A DNA stretch of 64,000 bases, taken from NCBI GenBank assembly GCA_963922565.1, contig CAWUIQ010000008.1, positions 1 through 64,000 of the forward strand. The letters run 5' to 3'. The translations under genes were made by a program, and so were the position numbers. Source of the DNA: JBCBKL01 sp963922565 (GTDB taxonomy: Bacteria; Pseudomonadota; Alphaproteobacteria; Rhodobacterales; Rhodobacteraceae). Of this stretch, positions 49,515-58,494 are shown in pieces. The notes below the pieces were generated by a model that had not been told where the DNA came from, searched no databases, and worked only from the letters and a program-made list of their open reading frames with translations. Position 1 is the stretch's first letter, and the number at the start of each line of letters is the position of its first letter.

Positions 49515-50233
49515 GATCGCGTCCCACGTTCGATCATTCTGGTTTGAGACGACCCCACCAGAACGACGGTGCGCATGTCGGCCACGTCGCTGGTCACATC
49601 GGCCAATCGCACGACCCGCAATTCCTCCTCCGGCATTGAAACCGCGCGGGCAAAAATCAGCACCCGGTCCGGCTCGCAGGTCTCGCGCAACACCGTCAGG
49701 GCCCGCTCGAACCCCTCGGGCCGCGCCTTGGAGCATGGGTTATAGAACGCCATGGCAAAATCGGCTTCCGCTGCCAGCCGCAAACGCCGTTCGATCAGCG
49801 ACGCCGGTTTGAGGTTGTCGCTGAGATTGATGGCGCAGAAATCGTGCCCCAGCGGCGCGCCTGCACGGGCGGCAGCGGCCAGCATGGCGGTAATCCCCGG
49901 CAGCACCCGAATGTCGACATCGTCCCAATCAGCGGGGCCGTTCTCAAAAGCTTCGAACACGGCGGCGGCCATGGCGAACACGCCCGGATCGCCGGAACTG
50001 ACGACAACGACGCGATGACCGTCCCTGGCCAGCGTCAGCGCATGCGCCGCGCGCTCCAGTTCCACCCGATTGTCGCTTTCATGAAGCGTCAAACCGGGGC
50101 GTGGGGTGATACGGCGAACATAGGGGATGTAGCCGATGATATCCGTTGCATCGTCGATGGCCGCGCTGACCTCGGGCGTGATCATGTCTTCGGATCCGGG
50201 ACCAAGGCCCGCGATCGTCACCCAGCCGCTCAT
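49481..50233 (-). CDS. cobJ: Precorrin-3B C17-methyltransferase
   Basis: Methylates C17 of precorrin-3B and drives ring contraction. 250 residues; VTIAGLGPGSEDMITPEV at the N-terminus, IIGYIPYV typical of CobJ/CbiH, VVVVSSGDPGVFAMA and VLPGITAMLAAAARAGAPLGHDF. ATGA overlap with cobI upstream. Its end runs 34 bases into the convergent cobK. Confidence 0.95.
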   Translation of the reverse strand: MSGWVTIAGLGPGSEDMITPEVSAAIDDATDIIGYIPYVRRITPRPGLTLHESDNRVELERAAHALTLARDGHRVVVVSSGDPGVFAMAAAVFEAFENGPADWDDVDIRVLPGITAMLAAAARAGAPLGHDFCAINLSDNLKPASLIERRLRLAAEADFAMAFYNPCSKARPEGFERALTVLRETCEPDRVLIFARAVSMPEEELRVVRLADVTSDVADMRTVVLVGSSQTRMIERGTRSYVYTPRSVPA

Positions 50234-50955
50234 GGCCGCCGTCCCTGGCCGTGTACGACTATGATCGAGAAATAGGGCATGGGTTCGCAGCCCACCTCTG
50301 ACAGCGGGCGGACGCGCTGGCCCTCCATGCTGGCGAATTCGACGAGGACAGCCCGATCTGCCTTGCCCGATGCCTCAAGGGCGCGGCGTACCTTTGGTAG
50401 GTTGCGCCCGATCTTCATCACCACCAGCGCGTCGGCCTGCGCCATGGCATGGGTCAGGGCGTGTTCATCAAGCGTGCCCATCACGGTTGTCAGAACGTCA
50501 TCACCCCACGTGATGGGCGTGCCGCTCGCGGTCCAGGCCGCAGACATACCGGTGATCGCGGGAACGACTTCGACCGGGATCACATCCTTCAATCGCGTGT
50601 AGAGGTGCATGAATGAGCCGTAAAAGAACGGATCGCCCTCGCACAGCACGACCACGTCCTCACCGGTCTCGACAAGGGCCTTTAGGTGCCTGGTACAATC
50701 TACATAAAAGTCGGCCAGGATCGCATTGTAGCGTGGATCGGCCAGGGGGATCTCGGTCGTGACCGGGTACTCCATCGGGAATTCGGTCGCTTCAGCACCC
50801 AACATGTCCTTGACGATCGTTCGCGCGCGACCCGGCCGGCCCGCCTTACGGAAGAACGCGATATGGCGCGCATTTCGAACCAGCCGATCCGCCCGAACGC
50901 TCATAAGGTCCGGATCGCCCGGGCCGAGGCCGACGCCGTAAAGTATCCCGGTCAT
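50230..50955 (-). CDS. cobI: Precorrin-2 C20-methyltransferase
   Basis: SAM-dependent methylation of precorrin-2 at C20 to precorrin-3A. 241 residues from the ATG at 50955, four bases overlapping cobH. N-terminus MTGILYGVGLGPGDPDLMSV, VVVLCEGDPFFYGSFMHLY and VVPAITGMSAAWTASGTPIT are family features. An open frame continues upstream into cobH but is not coding. Confidence 0.95.
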   Translation of the reverse strand: MTGILYGVGLGPGDPDLMSVRADRLVRNARHIAFFRKAGRPGRARTIVKDMLGAEATEFPMEYPVTTEIPLADPRYNAILADFYVDCTRHLKALVETGEDVVVLCEGDPFFYGSFMHLYTRLKDVIPVEVVPAITGMSAAWTASGTPITWGDDVLTTVMGTLDEHALTHAMAQADALVVMKIGRNLPKVRRALEASGKADRAVLVEFASMEGQRVRPLSEVGCEPMPYFSIIVVHGQGRRP

Positions 50956-51581
50956 TCGGCGCGGCTCGCGATGGCGTTGATGGCGGCCACGGTGATCGCG
51001 CTGCCGCCAAGACGGCCCTCGACGATGATGCTTGGTGCTGGTTGGGCCTCCCAAAGCGCTTCTTTGCTTTCCCGGGCACCGACAAACCCCACCGGGCAGC
51101 CGATAATGGCGGCGGGGCGGGGGCAATCATCGTCTTCGAGCATTTCCAGCAGGTGAAAAAGAGCTGTCGGCGCATTGCCGATGGCAACGACCGCGCCGTC
51201 CAGCATGGGCCGCCAGAGCTCAAGCGCCACAGCCGACCGGGTGGTGCCGAGATCCCTGGCCAATTCGGGCACCTTCGGATCGCGCAACGTGCAGATCACC
51301 GCATTCTCTGCAGGCAGGCGTTTCCGGGTCACGCCTTCGCTGACCATGTAGGCGTCGCAAAGGATCGGCGCACCGGCCTCTAACGCTGTCCGCGCCGCCG
51401 CTACAGCCCCGTTCGAGATTTTCACATGCTGTTCCAGTCCGACCATGCCTGCCGCGTGGATCATGCGGACGACCACTTGCTCTTCGTCTGCGTTGAAGTG
51501 GTCGAGATGGGCTTCGCGCCGGATTGTCGCGAAGCTTTCCAGATAGATGGCTGCCCCGTCTTTTTCGTATTGGTATGGCAT
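50952..51581 (-). CDS. cobH: Precorrin-8X methylmutase
   Basis: Moves the C11 methyl to C12, forming hydrogenobyrinic acid. 209 residues. The conserved VVRMIHAAGMVGLEQHV contains the catalytic histidine; GAPILCDAYMVSEGVT, VVAIGNAPTALFHLLE and IIGCPVGFVGARESKEAL complete the signature. Starts two bases after the cobG stop codon. Confidence 0.96.
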   Translation of the reverse strand: MPYQYEKDGAAIYLESFATIRREAHLDHFNADEEQVVVRMIHAAGMVGLEQHVKISNGAVAAARTALEAGAPILCDAYMVSEGVTRKRLPAENAVICTLRDPKVPELARDLGTTRSAVALELWRPMLDGAVVAIGNAPTALFHLLEMLEDDDCPRPAAIIGCPVGFVGARESKEALWEAQPAPSIIVEGRLGGSAITVAAINAIASRAE

Positions 51582-51583
51582 TG

Positions 51584-52720
51584 TCAGTCGCTGATTTCCT
51601 TCACGAGCGCCTCGGCGCTCAGCCCGCGCTGGCGGGGCTCATCCCATGCCGATCCGCCGGTGACAAGATCGAAGCCGCCATTCGCAGCCACGACCGTTAC
51701 GTCGGATGCCGCCGGTCTGGCACAGCCTTTCTGGCATCCCGAGACGTGAAGCGTTTTGTCCACGGGCATATGTGTCGACAGCCGTCTCGCAACATCGCGC
51801 GTCGGCCCAAGCGCCTGCGGACATCCCGGCGCTCCGGTGCAGGCATCGATCCGGAGCAACGGATCGTCAGGATCTGTAATGAAGTCCGGCGCTTCGATGT
51901 CGTTTGCGCCCATCAGCAGAAAGAGCCGGTCGACCATAGGACGCATGGTGGTTGCACCCGTGTCCGAAACCAGACGGGCGAGTGCGCTTGCCTCGAGTGA
52001 GCCAAACGGCGCGCCGAGGATCCGGCCATCGACGCTTGTGCCAGGTTGGGGCGCTTTGCGCGGCTGGCGCGGCGGGGCTACGAGCCAGTCGTGGGGTAGC
52101 GAGGCGCAGGCGACATGCCGCCTCATTCGGCCCGCTTTCACCCCTCCAGTTTCAACAAACCAACCGACCAGCTGCATAAGGGCGGCTGCGATCTCATCCT
52201 CGCTGACGAACCGGCCTTTTGTGGCCCCGTCTGCGCGCAACAGAATTGCACCTTCATCCGTGAGCTCGATCCGGAAATCGGCAGAGCAGTTTTGCAGCAA
52301 GGCATCGCGGCCAGTATCGATGGCAAAGCCCATCTTGGCGGGCAATTCCGGCATCTCAGATAGCGCGTCCATCAAGCGGGTCGTCAACCTGTGGGTCAGG
52401 TCACCCGCATGCCAATCATGCGCTACAATCACTGCGCGCCGTTCTTCGATCAGCGGGTCGGTATGCACGACTCCGATCTCGATCAACCGATCCATCAGGG
52501 ATGGATGGTCGGCCTCGGAAACGCCCCGGATCTGCAAATTTGCCCTGCTGGTCAGGTCGATTGCACCATTGCCGAACCGGTTGGACGCATCGCACAGATC
52601 CATGACCTGCGCTGCGGTCAGCTCACCCATCCAGGGCCGGGCACGCACCACAAGACCATCGCCCGACATCATCGGGCGATAGGCGCCGGGGCACCAGCCG
52701 CGCACCTGCGGCGCGCTCAT
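51584..52720 (-). CDS. cobG: Precorrin-3B synthase (4Fe-4S monooxygenase)
   Basis: Oxygen-dependent hydroxylation and lactone formation that makes precorrin-3B; diagnostic of the aerobic route. 378 residues, nitrite/sulfite reductase-like fold. RANLQIRGVSE near the N-terminus and the cluster-binding cysteines in ACTGAPGCPQA and HVSGCQKGCARP are intact. ATGA overlap with cobN upstream. Confidence 0.94.
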   Translation of the reverse strand: MSAPQVRGWCPGAYRPMMSGDGLVVRARPWMGELTAAQVMDLCDASNRFGNGAIDLTSRANLQIRGVSEADHPSLMDRLIEIGVVHTDPLIEERRAVIVAHDWHAGDLTHRLTTRLMDALSEMPELPAKMGFAIDTGRDALLQNCSADFRIELTDEGAILLRADGATKGRFVSEDEIAAALMQLVGWFVETGGVKAGRMRRHVACASLPHDWLVAPPRQPRKAPQPGTSVDGRILGAPFGSLEASALARLVSDTGATTMRPMVDRLFLLMGANDIEAPDFITDPDDPLLRIDACTGAPGCPQALGPTRDVARRLSTHMPVDKTLHVSGCQKGCARPAASDVTVVAANGGFDLVTGGSAWDEPRQRGLSAEALVKEISD

Positions 52721-55700
52721 TCCGCGGCCCCCATGGCCGCAAGGATCGAATTGCGCCGCGTGACCCAGAGCCCGGCATCTCGTAGTGCCTCAAAGCGATC
52801 CTGCATCGCGGCCAACGCCTCCGGGTTGGCATCGGCCAGAAAGGCGCGCGTTGCCGGATCACCCAGCGTTGCGTCGTAGTAGAGATCAAAGAGGTGCGCC
52901 GGCACCGCCGCTGCGAGATGCGCAAAGGCCGACATGTTTTCGAGGGTCGCCGCGATTTCTGCCGCACCGCGAAAACCGTGCCGCTTCATACCCGCGATCC
53001 AGGCAGGGTTCGCTGCGCGAGCCTGAACCACACGCGCCACTTCTTCGGTAAGCGCACGCGCGCGCGGCCGGTCCGGATTGGTCGCGTCCAGATGATAGAT
53101 ACGCCCGTTGCCGCCAGCCGCAGCCTGTGCCGCAGCAAATCCAGCCTCGTGCGCGGCGTAATCCTCGGCCAGCAGAATATCTGTTTCTGGCAGGTCCTGG
53201 GTGTGAACGAAAGTATCTGCCTGCACCACCCGTTGCCGGATTCCATCTGGATTTTGCCGCGCCTCGTCGCCGTTCAACGCCCAGCTTGAGGCTGCCAGCC
53301 ACGCTTCGCCAGCGGCGCGCCGCGATGCGTCGTCATACTCCGTCAGGTTGGGACCCATACCAACGCCGTAGCGGCCCGGCTGAGGTCCGAACACACGATC
53401 AGTCGCGTCGCCCACATAGGGGTTCCAATCGGGCGCTTCGTCCCGCGCGGCGAGGGCCCGAACGGCTTGCGCAAAAAGCGCTGACAGCGTCGGAAAGACG
53501 TCACGGAACAGCCCCGATACCCGCAGCGTGACGTCGATGCGGGGGCGCTCAAGCTCGGTGATCGGCAGGACCTCGATGCCTGAAACCCGCTCGGACCCGG
53601 CATCCCAAACCGGCCTAATACCCATCAGATGCAGGGCCATCGCGAAATCCTCGCCGGCTGTCCGCATCGTTGCCGACCCCCAGAGATCGACGATCAGGCC
53701 GCGCGGCCAATCGCCTTCGTCCTGCAGATGGCGGCGCATCAGTTCTTCGCCCAGCGTCACACCCTGAGCATAGGCGGCGCGCGTTGGCACGCTGCGCGGA
53801 TCGGTGGTGTAGAGATTGCGCCCGGTTGGCAGTACGTCCTGTCGCCCGCGGAATGGGGAACCGGATGGCCCGGCATCGATCCGTTTGCCGTTCAGAGCGT
53901 CGATCAGGGCATTGCGCTCGGCCGTGGCAGAGGCCGAAATGTCGAACGCATCACAGTCTGATCGATCCCGGCCCCAGATGTGCAGGCCGTCACCGAACTG
54001 GCTGTCCTTGACGTCGCAAACGAACTGATCGATGCGCGTGATCGCCTCGAACGAACAGGCGGCAGCGTTCAGGCCAAGATCATCCTCGACACCAAGCGCC
54101 TGCGCCTCGGTGCGGATATCGTCCTGCAGACGGTCACGCCGTTTGGGGTCAAGGCCGCCCGCGTTGGAAAATTCGTCCAGCAAGGCCTCAAGCCGCGCCA
54201 GGCGAAGGGGCGCGCCTGACTGAACCAGCGGCGGGGGTACGTGCCCCAGCGTGATGGCCCCGATCCGGCGTTTGGCCTGTGCCGCTTCGCCCGGATCGTT
54301 GACGATGAAGGGGTAGATGACGGGCGTATTGCCGGTCAGGGCGTCAGGCCAGCAGTGTTTCGACAGGGCCACCGCCTTGCCCGGCAGCCATTCGAGCGTG
54401 CCGTGCGCGCCGATATGGATCAGCCCGTCAACATGGCGCTGCATCCACAGGTAAAAGGCGACATAGCTGTGGCGTGGCACCCGAGAGAGGTCGTGATACT
54501 CGGTGTCCCGATGTTTGGGCGAGCCACGCTCGGGCTGCAGCGCGACAAAGACATTGCCCCGTTTGAGGATTGGCAGCGTGATGGCACCGATGGTGGCGTC
54601 CGGATCATCTTCGGCATGCCCCCATGCTTCGAGCAGGTCCGCGCGCAGTGAGGCGGGTAAATCGCCGAGCGCTTCTTTGTAATCGTCGAGGGGCCAGGCG
54701 ATCCGAGCCTCGCTCAGATCGGATGCTGACAGACCCGGCTCGGCCATGTGCCCGGATGCCTTCAGATCCTCAAGCATGGCCGCCGCCGATGCGATTGCGT
54801 CGAGGCCGACGGCGTGGGCCGCATTCCAGTGACGGCCCGGATACGTCGACAGAACAAGCGCCAGTTTGCGGTTCTCTGCCGGGGTCGATGACAGGTGATG
54901 CCATGCGGTGACGCGGTCGACCACGGCCCGGACCCGGTTGTCCTGCGGCGTATGGACATGGCGCGCGAATTCCAGATGCGGATCTTTTGCCTCCGGTTCT
55001 TTGAACGACGCCACACCGGCAAAAAGGCGGCCGTCCACCTCGGGCAGCACCACATGCATCGCCAGATCGGCGGGTGACAATCCGCGCTCTGCCTCGGCCC
55101 AGGCCTTTTCGCCAGACGTCGCCAGCGCGACCTGAAAGACCGGCACATCCGCTGCATCAAGCGGTGATGTTCCTTCGGCCCCGCGGCCTGAAAAAGACGT
55201 GGCATTGACGATTGATACGGGGCGCAGATGGGCAACCTGCCGTTTCAACCAGCCAGCCACTTCAGGCGCCTTGAGCGACGGCGCGAAAAGGCCCATGACC
55301 GCAAAACCCTTGGCCCGCAGCGCATCGAAGAGGGCCTCGACCGGTTTCAGATCCGCCGCGACAAGGTAAGACCGATAAAACACGACAACGATCAGCGGTG
55401 CCTGTTCAATGCCCCGGGCGAGGACCGGACAGGCCACCCCATCCTCTGGCGTCCAGCCCCCTACGGTTGGCAGCACCGTGTTGCCCCGGACCGGTCCTGC
55501 ATAAAGACCGGAGGCCAACGCCATCTGCGCCAGTGCCGCCTGCGCGCCAAGGGCACCACCCGCATCGCAAAGGTGTTGAAGGCGCCGCAAAGTCGAGACG
55601 GGCAGAGTCGATATTTCGTCGAGGCGCAGGTCTGGACGGCCATCCGCCGGCAAAACGGCGAGGGCGATGTTCCTCTCTCGGGCAAGCGCCTCGATCTGCT

Positions 55701-56001
55701 GCAACCCGTAGGACCAGTACGGCACGCCACCGATCAGCCGGATCAGGATGCCTTTCGTGCCTGAAAGCGTCTGCTCGACATAGGTGTCGACTGACAGCGG
55801 ATGCTTGAGCGCGGCAATATTGGCAAGCCGCAGGGTCGGTATCTTGCCGTCCGGCCCCCCGCCGCGATGCCAGCCCGCGGCAAAGGCCCCGAGATCGGAG
55901 TCGGAGAAGCTGAGCATCGTGAGGTCCGCAGGGGATTGGCCGAGATCGGTTGGCGTCTCGGTTTCCTCCAGCCCGTGGCTCTCACGAAAGACGACGTGCA
56001 T
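52717..56001 (-). CDS. cobN: Cobaltochelatase large subunit
   Basis: Large subunit of the ATP-dependent cobaltochelatase CobNST, which inserts cobalt into hydrogenobyrinic acid a,c-diamide. 1094 residues, shorter than the roughly 1270 of Pseudomonas CobN. MLSFSDSDLGAFAAGW near the N-terminus, LVLSTYPGRHWNAAHAVGLD, QRHVDGLIHIGAHGTLEWLP and KHCWPDALTGNTPVIYPFIV mark the family. CobS and CobT are not in the window. Six bases separate it from cobW. Confidence 0.96.
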   Translation of the reverse strand: MHVVFRESHGLEETETPTDLGQSPADLTMLSFSDSDLGAFAAGWHRGGGPDGKIPTLRLANIAALKHPLSVDTYVEQTLSGTKGILIRLIGGVPYWSYGLQQIEALARERNIALAVLPADGRPDLRLDEISTLPVSTLRRLQHLCDAGGALGAQAALAQMALASGLYAGPVRGNTVLPTVGGWTPEDGVACPVLARGIEQAPLIVVVFYRSYLVAADLKPVEALFDALRAKGFAVMGLFAPSLKAPEVAGWLKRQVAHLRPVSIVNATSFSGRGAEGTSPLDAADVPVFQVALATSGEKAWAEAERGLSPADLAMHVVLPEVDGRLFAGVASFKEPEAKDPHLEFARHVHTPQDNRVRAVVDRVTAWHHLSSTPAENRKLALVLSTYPGRHWNAAHAVGLDAIASAAAMLEDLKASGHMAEPGLSASDLSEARIAWPLDDYKEALGDLPASLRADLLEAWGHAEDDPDATIGAITLPILKRGNVFVALQPERGSPKHRDTEYHDLSRVPRHSYVAFYLWMQRHVDGLIHIGAHGTLEWLPGKAVALSKHCWPDALTGNTPVIYPFIVNDPGEAAQAKRRIGAITLGHVPPPLVQSGAPLRLARLEALLDEFSNAGGLDPKRRDRLQDDIRTEAQALGVEDDLGLNAAACSFEAITRIDQFVCDVKDSQFGDGLHIWGRDRSDCDAFDISASATAERNALIDALNGKRIDAGPSGSPFRGRQDVLPTGRNLYTTDPRSVPTRAAYAQGVTLGEELMRRHLQDEGDWPRGLIVDLWGSATMRTAGEDFAMALHLMGIRPVWDAGSERVSGIEVLPITELERPRIDVTLRVSGLFRDVFPTLSALFAQAVRALAARDEAPDWNPYVGDATDRVFGPQPGRYGVGMGPNLTEYDDASRRAAGEAWLAASSWALNGDEARQNPDGIRQRVVQADTFVHTQDLPETDILLAEDYAAHEAGFAAAQAAAGGNGRIYHLDATNPDRPRARALTEEVARVVQARAANPAWIAGMKRHGFRGAAEIAATLENMSAFAHLAAAVPAHLFDLYYDATLGDPATRAFLADANPEALAAMQDRFEALRDAGLWVTRRNSILAAMGAAE

Positions 56002-56007
56002 GGCCCG

Positions 56008-57063
56008 TTACTCGGCAGCGGCCCCTTCGGGGGCGAGAACCGCGCGAATAGCGGCTGTGTTGATATCGTCGTGCTCTGCGATGACCACCATGCGGCCCAG
56101 ACGCGCTTCGCCTGCCTGCCAGGGGCGGTCATACTGGTGCCTGACGCGCGACCCAACAGCCTGAACCAGCAACCGCATGGGCTTGCCCGCAACACTGGCA
56201 TAGCCCTTCACCCGCAGGATGTTCTGCTGATCGGCAAGGCGCCGAATACGCTCGACCAGCTCCTCGGGATCAGAAACTTCGGCGATATCAATCACCACGC
56301 TCTCGAAATCTTCATGGTCGTGATCATGCGGCCCGTCGTGATGCGAGGGGCGGGCTTCCAAGTCGTCCTCGGCGGCAGCCTCCAGGCCCAAGATGACGCG
56401 CGGATCGACAATGCCCTCGGCCACCTCGACAACGGGCAGGGGGCGGGGCGCGACATCCGCTATAATGGTCTTGGCTTGTTCGATACCTGATTGACCGGCG
56501 AGATCGGGCTTGGTCAGAAGGATCAGATCGGCGCACGAGATCTGGTCTTCGAACAGCTCCGACAGCGGCGTTTCGTGATCCAGCCCTTCGTCGGCCAACC
56601 GCTGCGCATCCACCGCCGCCACGTCTGGCGCGAAACGGCCTGCTGCGACGGCCTCGGCATCTGCCAGTGCGATCACGCCGTCGACCGTGATCCTCGACCG
56701 GATATCCGGCCAGTCAAATGCCTTGAGCAATGGTTTCGGCAGGGCAAGGCCGGACGTCTCGATCAGTATGTGTTCTGGCCGGGGGTCGAGGGCCATCAAG
56801 GCTTCGATCGTTGGTATAAAATCATCCGCAACGGTACAGCAGATGCAGCCATTGGCCAGTTCCATGATGTTCTCTGCCGGACAATCCGGGATGGCACAGC
56901 CCTTGAGGATTTCGCCATCAACACCGACATCGCCGAATTCGTTCACGACAACGGCCAGCCGCTTGCCGCCCGGGTTCTGCATCAGATGCGAGATTAGGGT
57001 CGTCTTGCCCGAGCCGAGAAAGCCGGTGATGACGGTAACGGGGACTTTGTTCAGATCGGCCAT
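56008..57063 (-). CDS. cobW: CobW metallochaperone GTPase
   Basis: COG0523 GTPase thought to deliver cobalt to cobaltochelatase. 351 residues. P-loop GFLGSGKTTL at residues 14-23, the metal-binding CxCC motif in ANGCICCTVADD, and guanine-specificity TKPD. A histidine-rich stretch, HHDGPHDHDHEDF, near residue 240 provides further metal ligands. It lies between the DUF1636 gene (one base) and cobN (six bases), within the unit headed by the second riboswitch. Confidence 0.95.
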   Translation of the reverse strand: MADLNKVPVTVITGFLGSGKTTLISHLMQNPGGKRLAVVVNEFGDVGVDGEILKGCAIPDCPAENIMELANGCICCTVADDFIPTIEALMALDPRPEHILIETSGLALPKPLLKAFDWPDIRSRITVDGVIALADAEAVAAGRFAPDVAAVDAQRLADEGLDHETPLSELFEDQISCADLILLTKPDLAGQSGIEQAKTIIADVAPRPLPVVEVAEGIVDPRVILGLEAAAEDDLEARPSHHDGPHDHDHEDFESVVIDIAEVSDPEELVERIRRLADQQNILRVKGYASVAGKPMRLLVQAVGSRVRHQYDRPWQAGEARLGRMVVIAEHDDINTAAIRAVLAPEGAAAE

Positions 57064-57064
57064 A

Positions 57065-57439
57065 TCAGAACTCCTGCGGGGGAATGCGGGCGATGCAGTT
57101 TTTGCGGAAATGTTCGGGGCGCTCGCGCCAAGGGACGAGACCGTCGGGCGTGGCGGCGTACTTTGAGACGCCCTCGACGACCATATCGGCGTCGCGGTTT
57201 TCCATCAGGTTGCCATAGACATAGGTCCAGCGCTGCGCGCCACCGCGCACGGCGACCGAACAACCCGACGAGCAGTTGGACAGGCATTCGACGGCTTTGA
57301 GTGTCACACCTTCGGGCATGGTGCGGTTCGCCAGTTCCGCATGGAGCGCTTCGCCGGGGCGCGTGCCGCCCTCGGGCACGTCGAGCTCGCGGCGGCATTT
57401 CACGCAGACCAGGAGTTCCACGGGTGGAAGATCGGCCAT
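57065..57439 (-). CDS. DUF1636 protein (cysteine-rich, thioredoxin-like ferredoxin type)
   Basis: 124 residues from the ATG at 57439 (AGGGAAATGAC upstream); an open frame continues into the riboswitch but is not coding. Cysteines in VCVKCRREL and ECLSNCSSGCSVAV are arranged as in thioredoxin-like 2Fe-2S ferredoxins. The family is commonly found beside cobW and cobN. Function is not established; delivery of electrons or metal in cobalt insertion is a reasonable guess. First gene after the second cobalamin riboswitch. Confidence 0.85.
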   Translation of the reverse strand: MADLPPVELLVCVKCRRELDVPEGGTRPGEALHAELANRTMPEGVTLKAVECLSNCSSGCSVAVRGGAQRWTYVYGNLMENRDADMVVEGVSKYAATPDGLVPWRERPEHFRKNCIARIPPQEF

Positions 57440-57536
57440 GTCATTTCCCTGTCGGGGACGGCATGGCAGATGACGGGCGGCAGATGGCCGTGGCTTCCCG
57501 ACACCCGGCACACCCCGTCCGGTTTCGTCCTTCGTT
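57440..57536 (-). promoter_or_regulatory. Leader between the second riboswitch and the DUF1636 gene
   Basis: 97 untranslated bases. TGTCGGG (minus strand, 57503-57497) can pair with CCCGACA (57456-57450), the latter touching the AGGGAAA ribosome-binding region. This could be the expression platform that hides the ribosome-binding site when cobalamin is bound. No terminator with a U-run is visible, so translational control is favoured. Confidence 0.4.
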
Positions 57537-57538
57537 GG

Positions 57539-57719
57539 CTGGCAGGTCTCCCGGCTTGCGGATCTCGGGGCTTTTGGCCTCTGCGGCTGCCCTGCCTTCC
57601 CGGCTTTTTGCCAGTGGCGTGGAGCACCCTTTCCGGTCACGGTCGCGGGGGCGGCTGCGTTTGGGCCTGAGAGGCCCGCGGCATTCCCTTTTCACCCGGG
57701 ATATGCCCCGGGCACCAGT
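57539..57719 (-). ncRNA. Cobalamin riboswitch controlling the DUF1636-cobW-cobN-cobG-H-I-J unit
   Basis: On the minus strand from about 57719: CTGGTGCC, the AAAAGGGAA box near GGTGAAAAGGGAATGCC, the core GCCCCCGCGACCGTGA (a variant of CCCGCAACTGT), GCCACTGGC, GGGAAGGCAGGG and AAGCCGGGAGACCTGCC, closed by CTGG/CCAG. Order and spacing match the B12 aptamer. Compared with the first riboswitch the core has a CGACCGTGA variation, which may alter affinity. Confidence 0.93.
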
Positions 57720-57725
57720 CTGACC

Positions 57726-57754
57726 GTAGTGCGCCCGCCCCGATACAGAGTCAA
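57726..57754 (-). promoter_or_regulatory. Putative promoter of the second cobalamin riboswitch
   Basis: TTGACT (57754-57749) and CACTAC (57731-57726) on the minus strand are 17 bases apart. Transcription would begin near 57719, the first paired base of the aptamer. The -35 is good, the -10 weak. Confidence 0.45.
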
Positions 57755-57815
57755 GCGCGAACGGAATGGCGCCGTTGCGTCGGCATTGCTAGTCTCGGCC
57801 CGCTGGGAGGTGCCC

Positions 57816-58424
57816 ATGTCGCAAAAGATCATCGTCTGGGACTTTGACGGCGTGTTGAACGCCAATATCGTGGATGGGCGTTTTGTCTGGGCCGACACGC
57901 TGCGGGATGACTGGGGTGTCGACGTAAGGGCGCTTGCGGGGCACCTGTTTCACCCCGACCGCGCGGGGCAAATCATGCGCGGGCAAGTGCATCTGCGTGA
58001 CGAATTGATCGCGTGGCTCGACATAGAGGGTCATGACATCGACGGCGATGCCTTCCTGTCCTACTGGTTTGCCAAGGATGCCCGCCCTGACGCCGAAATA
58101 TTGCAGCATCTGAACCGGGTGGATGCGCGGCATGTTATCGGCACCAATAACGAGAGGCGGCGGGCTGCGTATATCGAGAACCAGATGGGTTTTGGCAGCC
58201 GGGTCGAGCAGATCTTTGCCTCGGGACGCATCGGCCACGCAAAGCCGGACCCGGAATACTTCGATCACATCGAAACGTGGAGCAGCGCGCCAGCCTCTGC
58301 GCATGTGCTGATCGATGATACAAAGCGCAACGTCGATGCCGCGCTTGGGCGGGGCTGGCAGGCGTTTCATTTTGGTGACGAGACGCGCACGAACCTGGTC
58401 GCATTTCTGGATCAGGTGACGTGA
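57816..58424 (+). CDS. HAD-superfamily hydrolase
   Basis: 202 residues from the ATG at 57816 (GGGAGG upstream). Motif I DFDGVLN supplies the nucleophile aspartate, motif II is IGTNNE with the threonine, the lysine of motif III is in GHAKPDPEYF and motif IV is LIDDTKRNVD. Probably a phosphatase on a small phosphorylated metabolite. It is divergent from the cobalamin unit and 70 bases upstream of cobO; a role in B12 lower-ligand metabolism would be conjecture. Confidence 0.85.
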   Translation: MSQKIIVWDFDGVLNANIVDGRFVWADTLRDDWGVDVRALAGHLFHPDRAGQIMRGQVHLRDELIAWLDIEGHDIDGDAFLSYWFAKDARPDAEILQHLNRVDARHVIGTNNERRRAAYIENQMGFGSRVEQIFASGRIGHAKPDPEYFDHIETWSSAPASAHVLIDDTKRNVDAALGRGWQAFHFGDETRTNLVAFLDQVT

Positions 58425-58494
58425 TCGGGCCAAGCGCTCTGGCGCCTTTCATGAAATGATGTCACCAACAGGCCCGCAATCCCCGGAGGACCCA

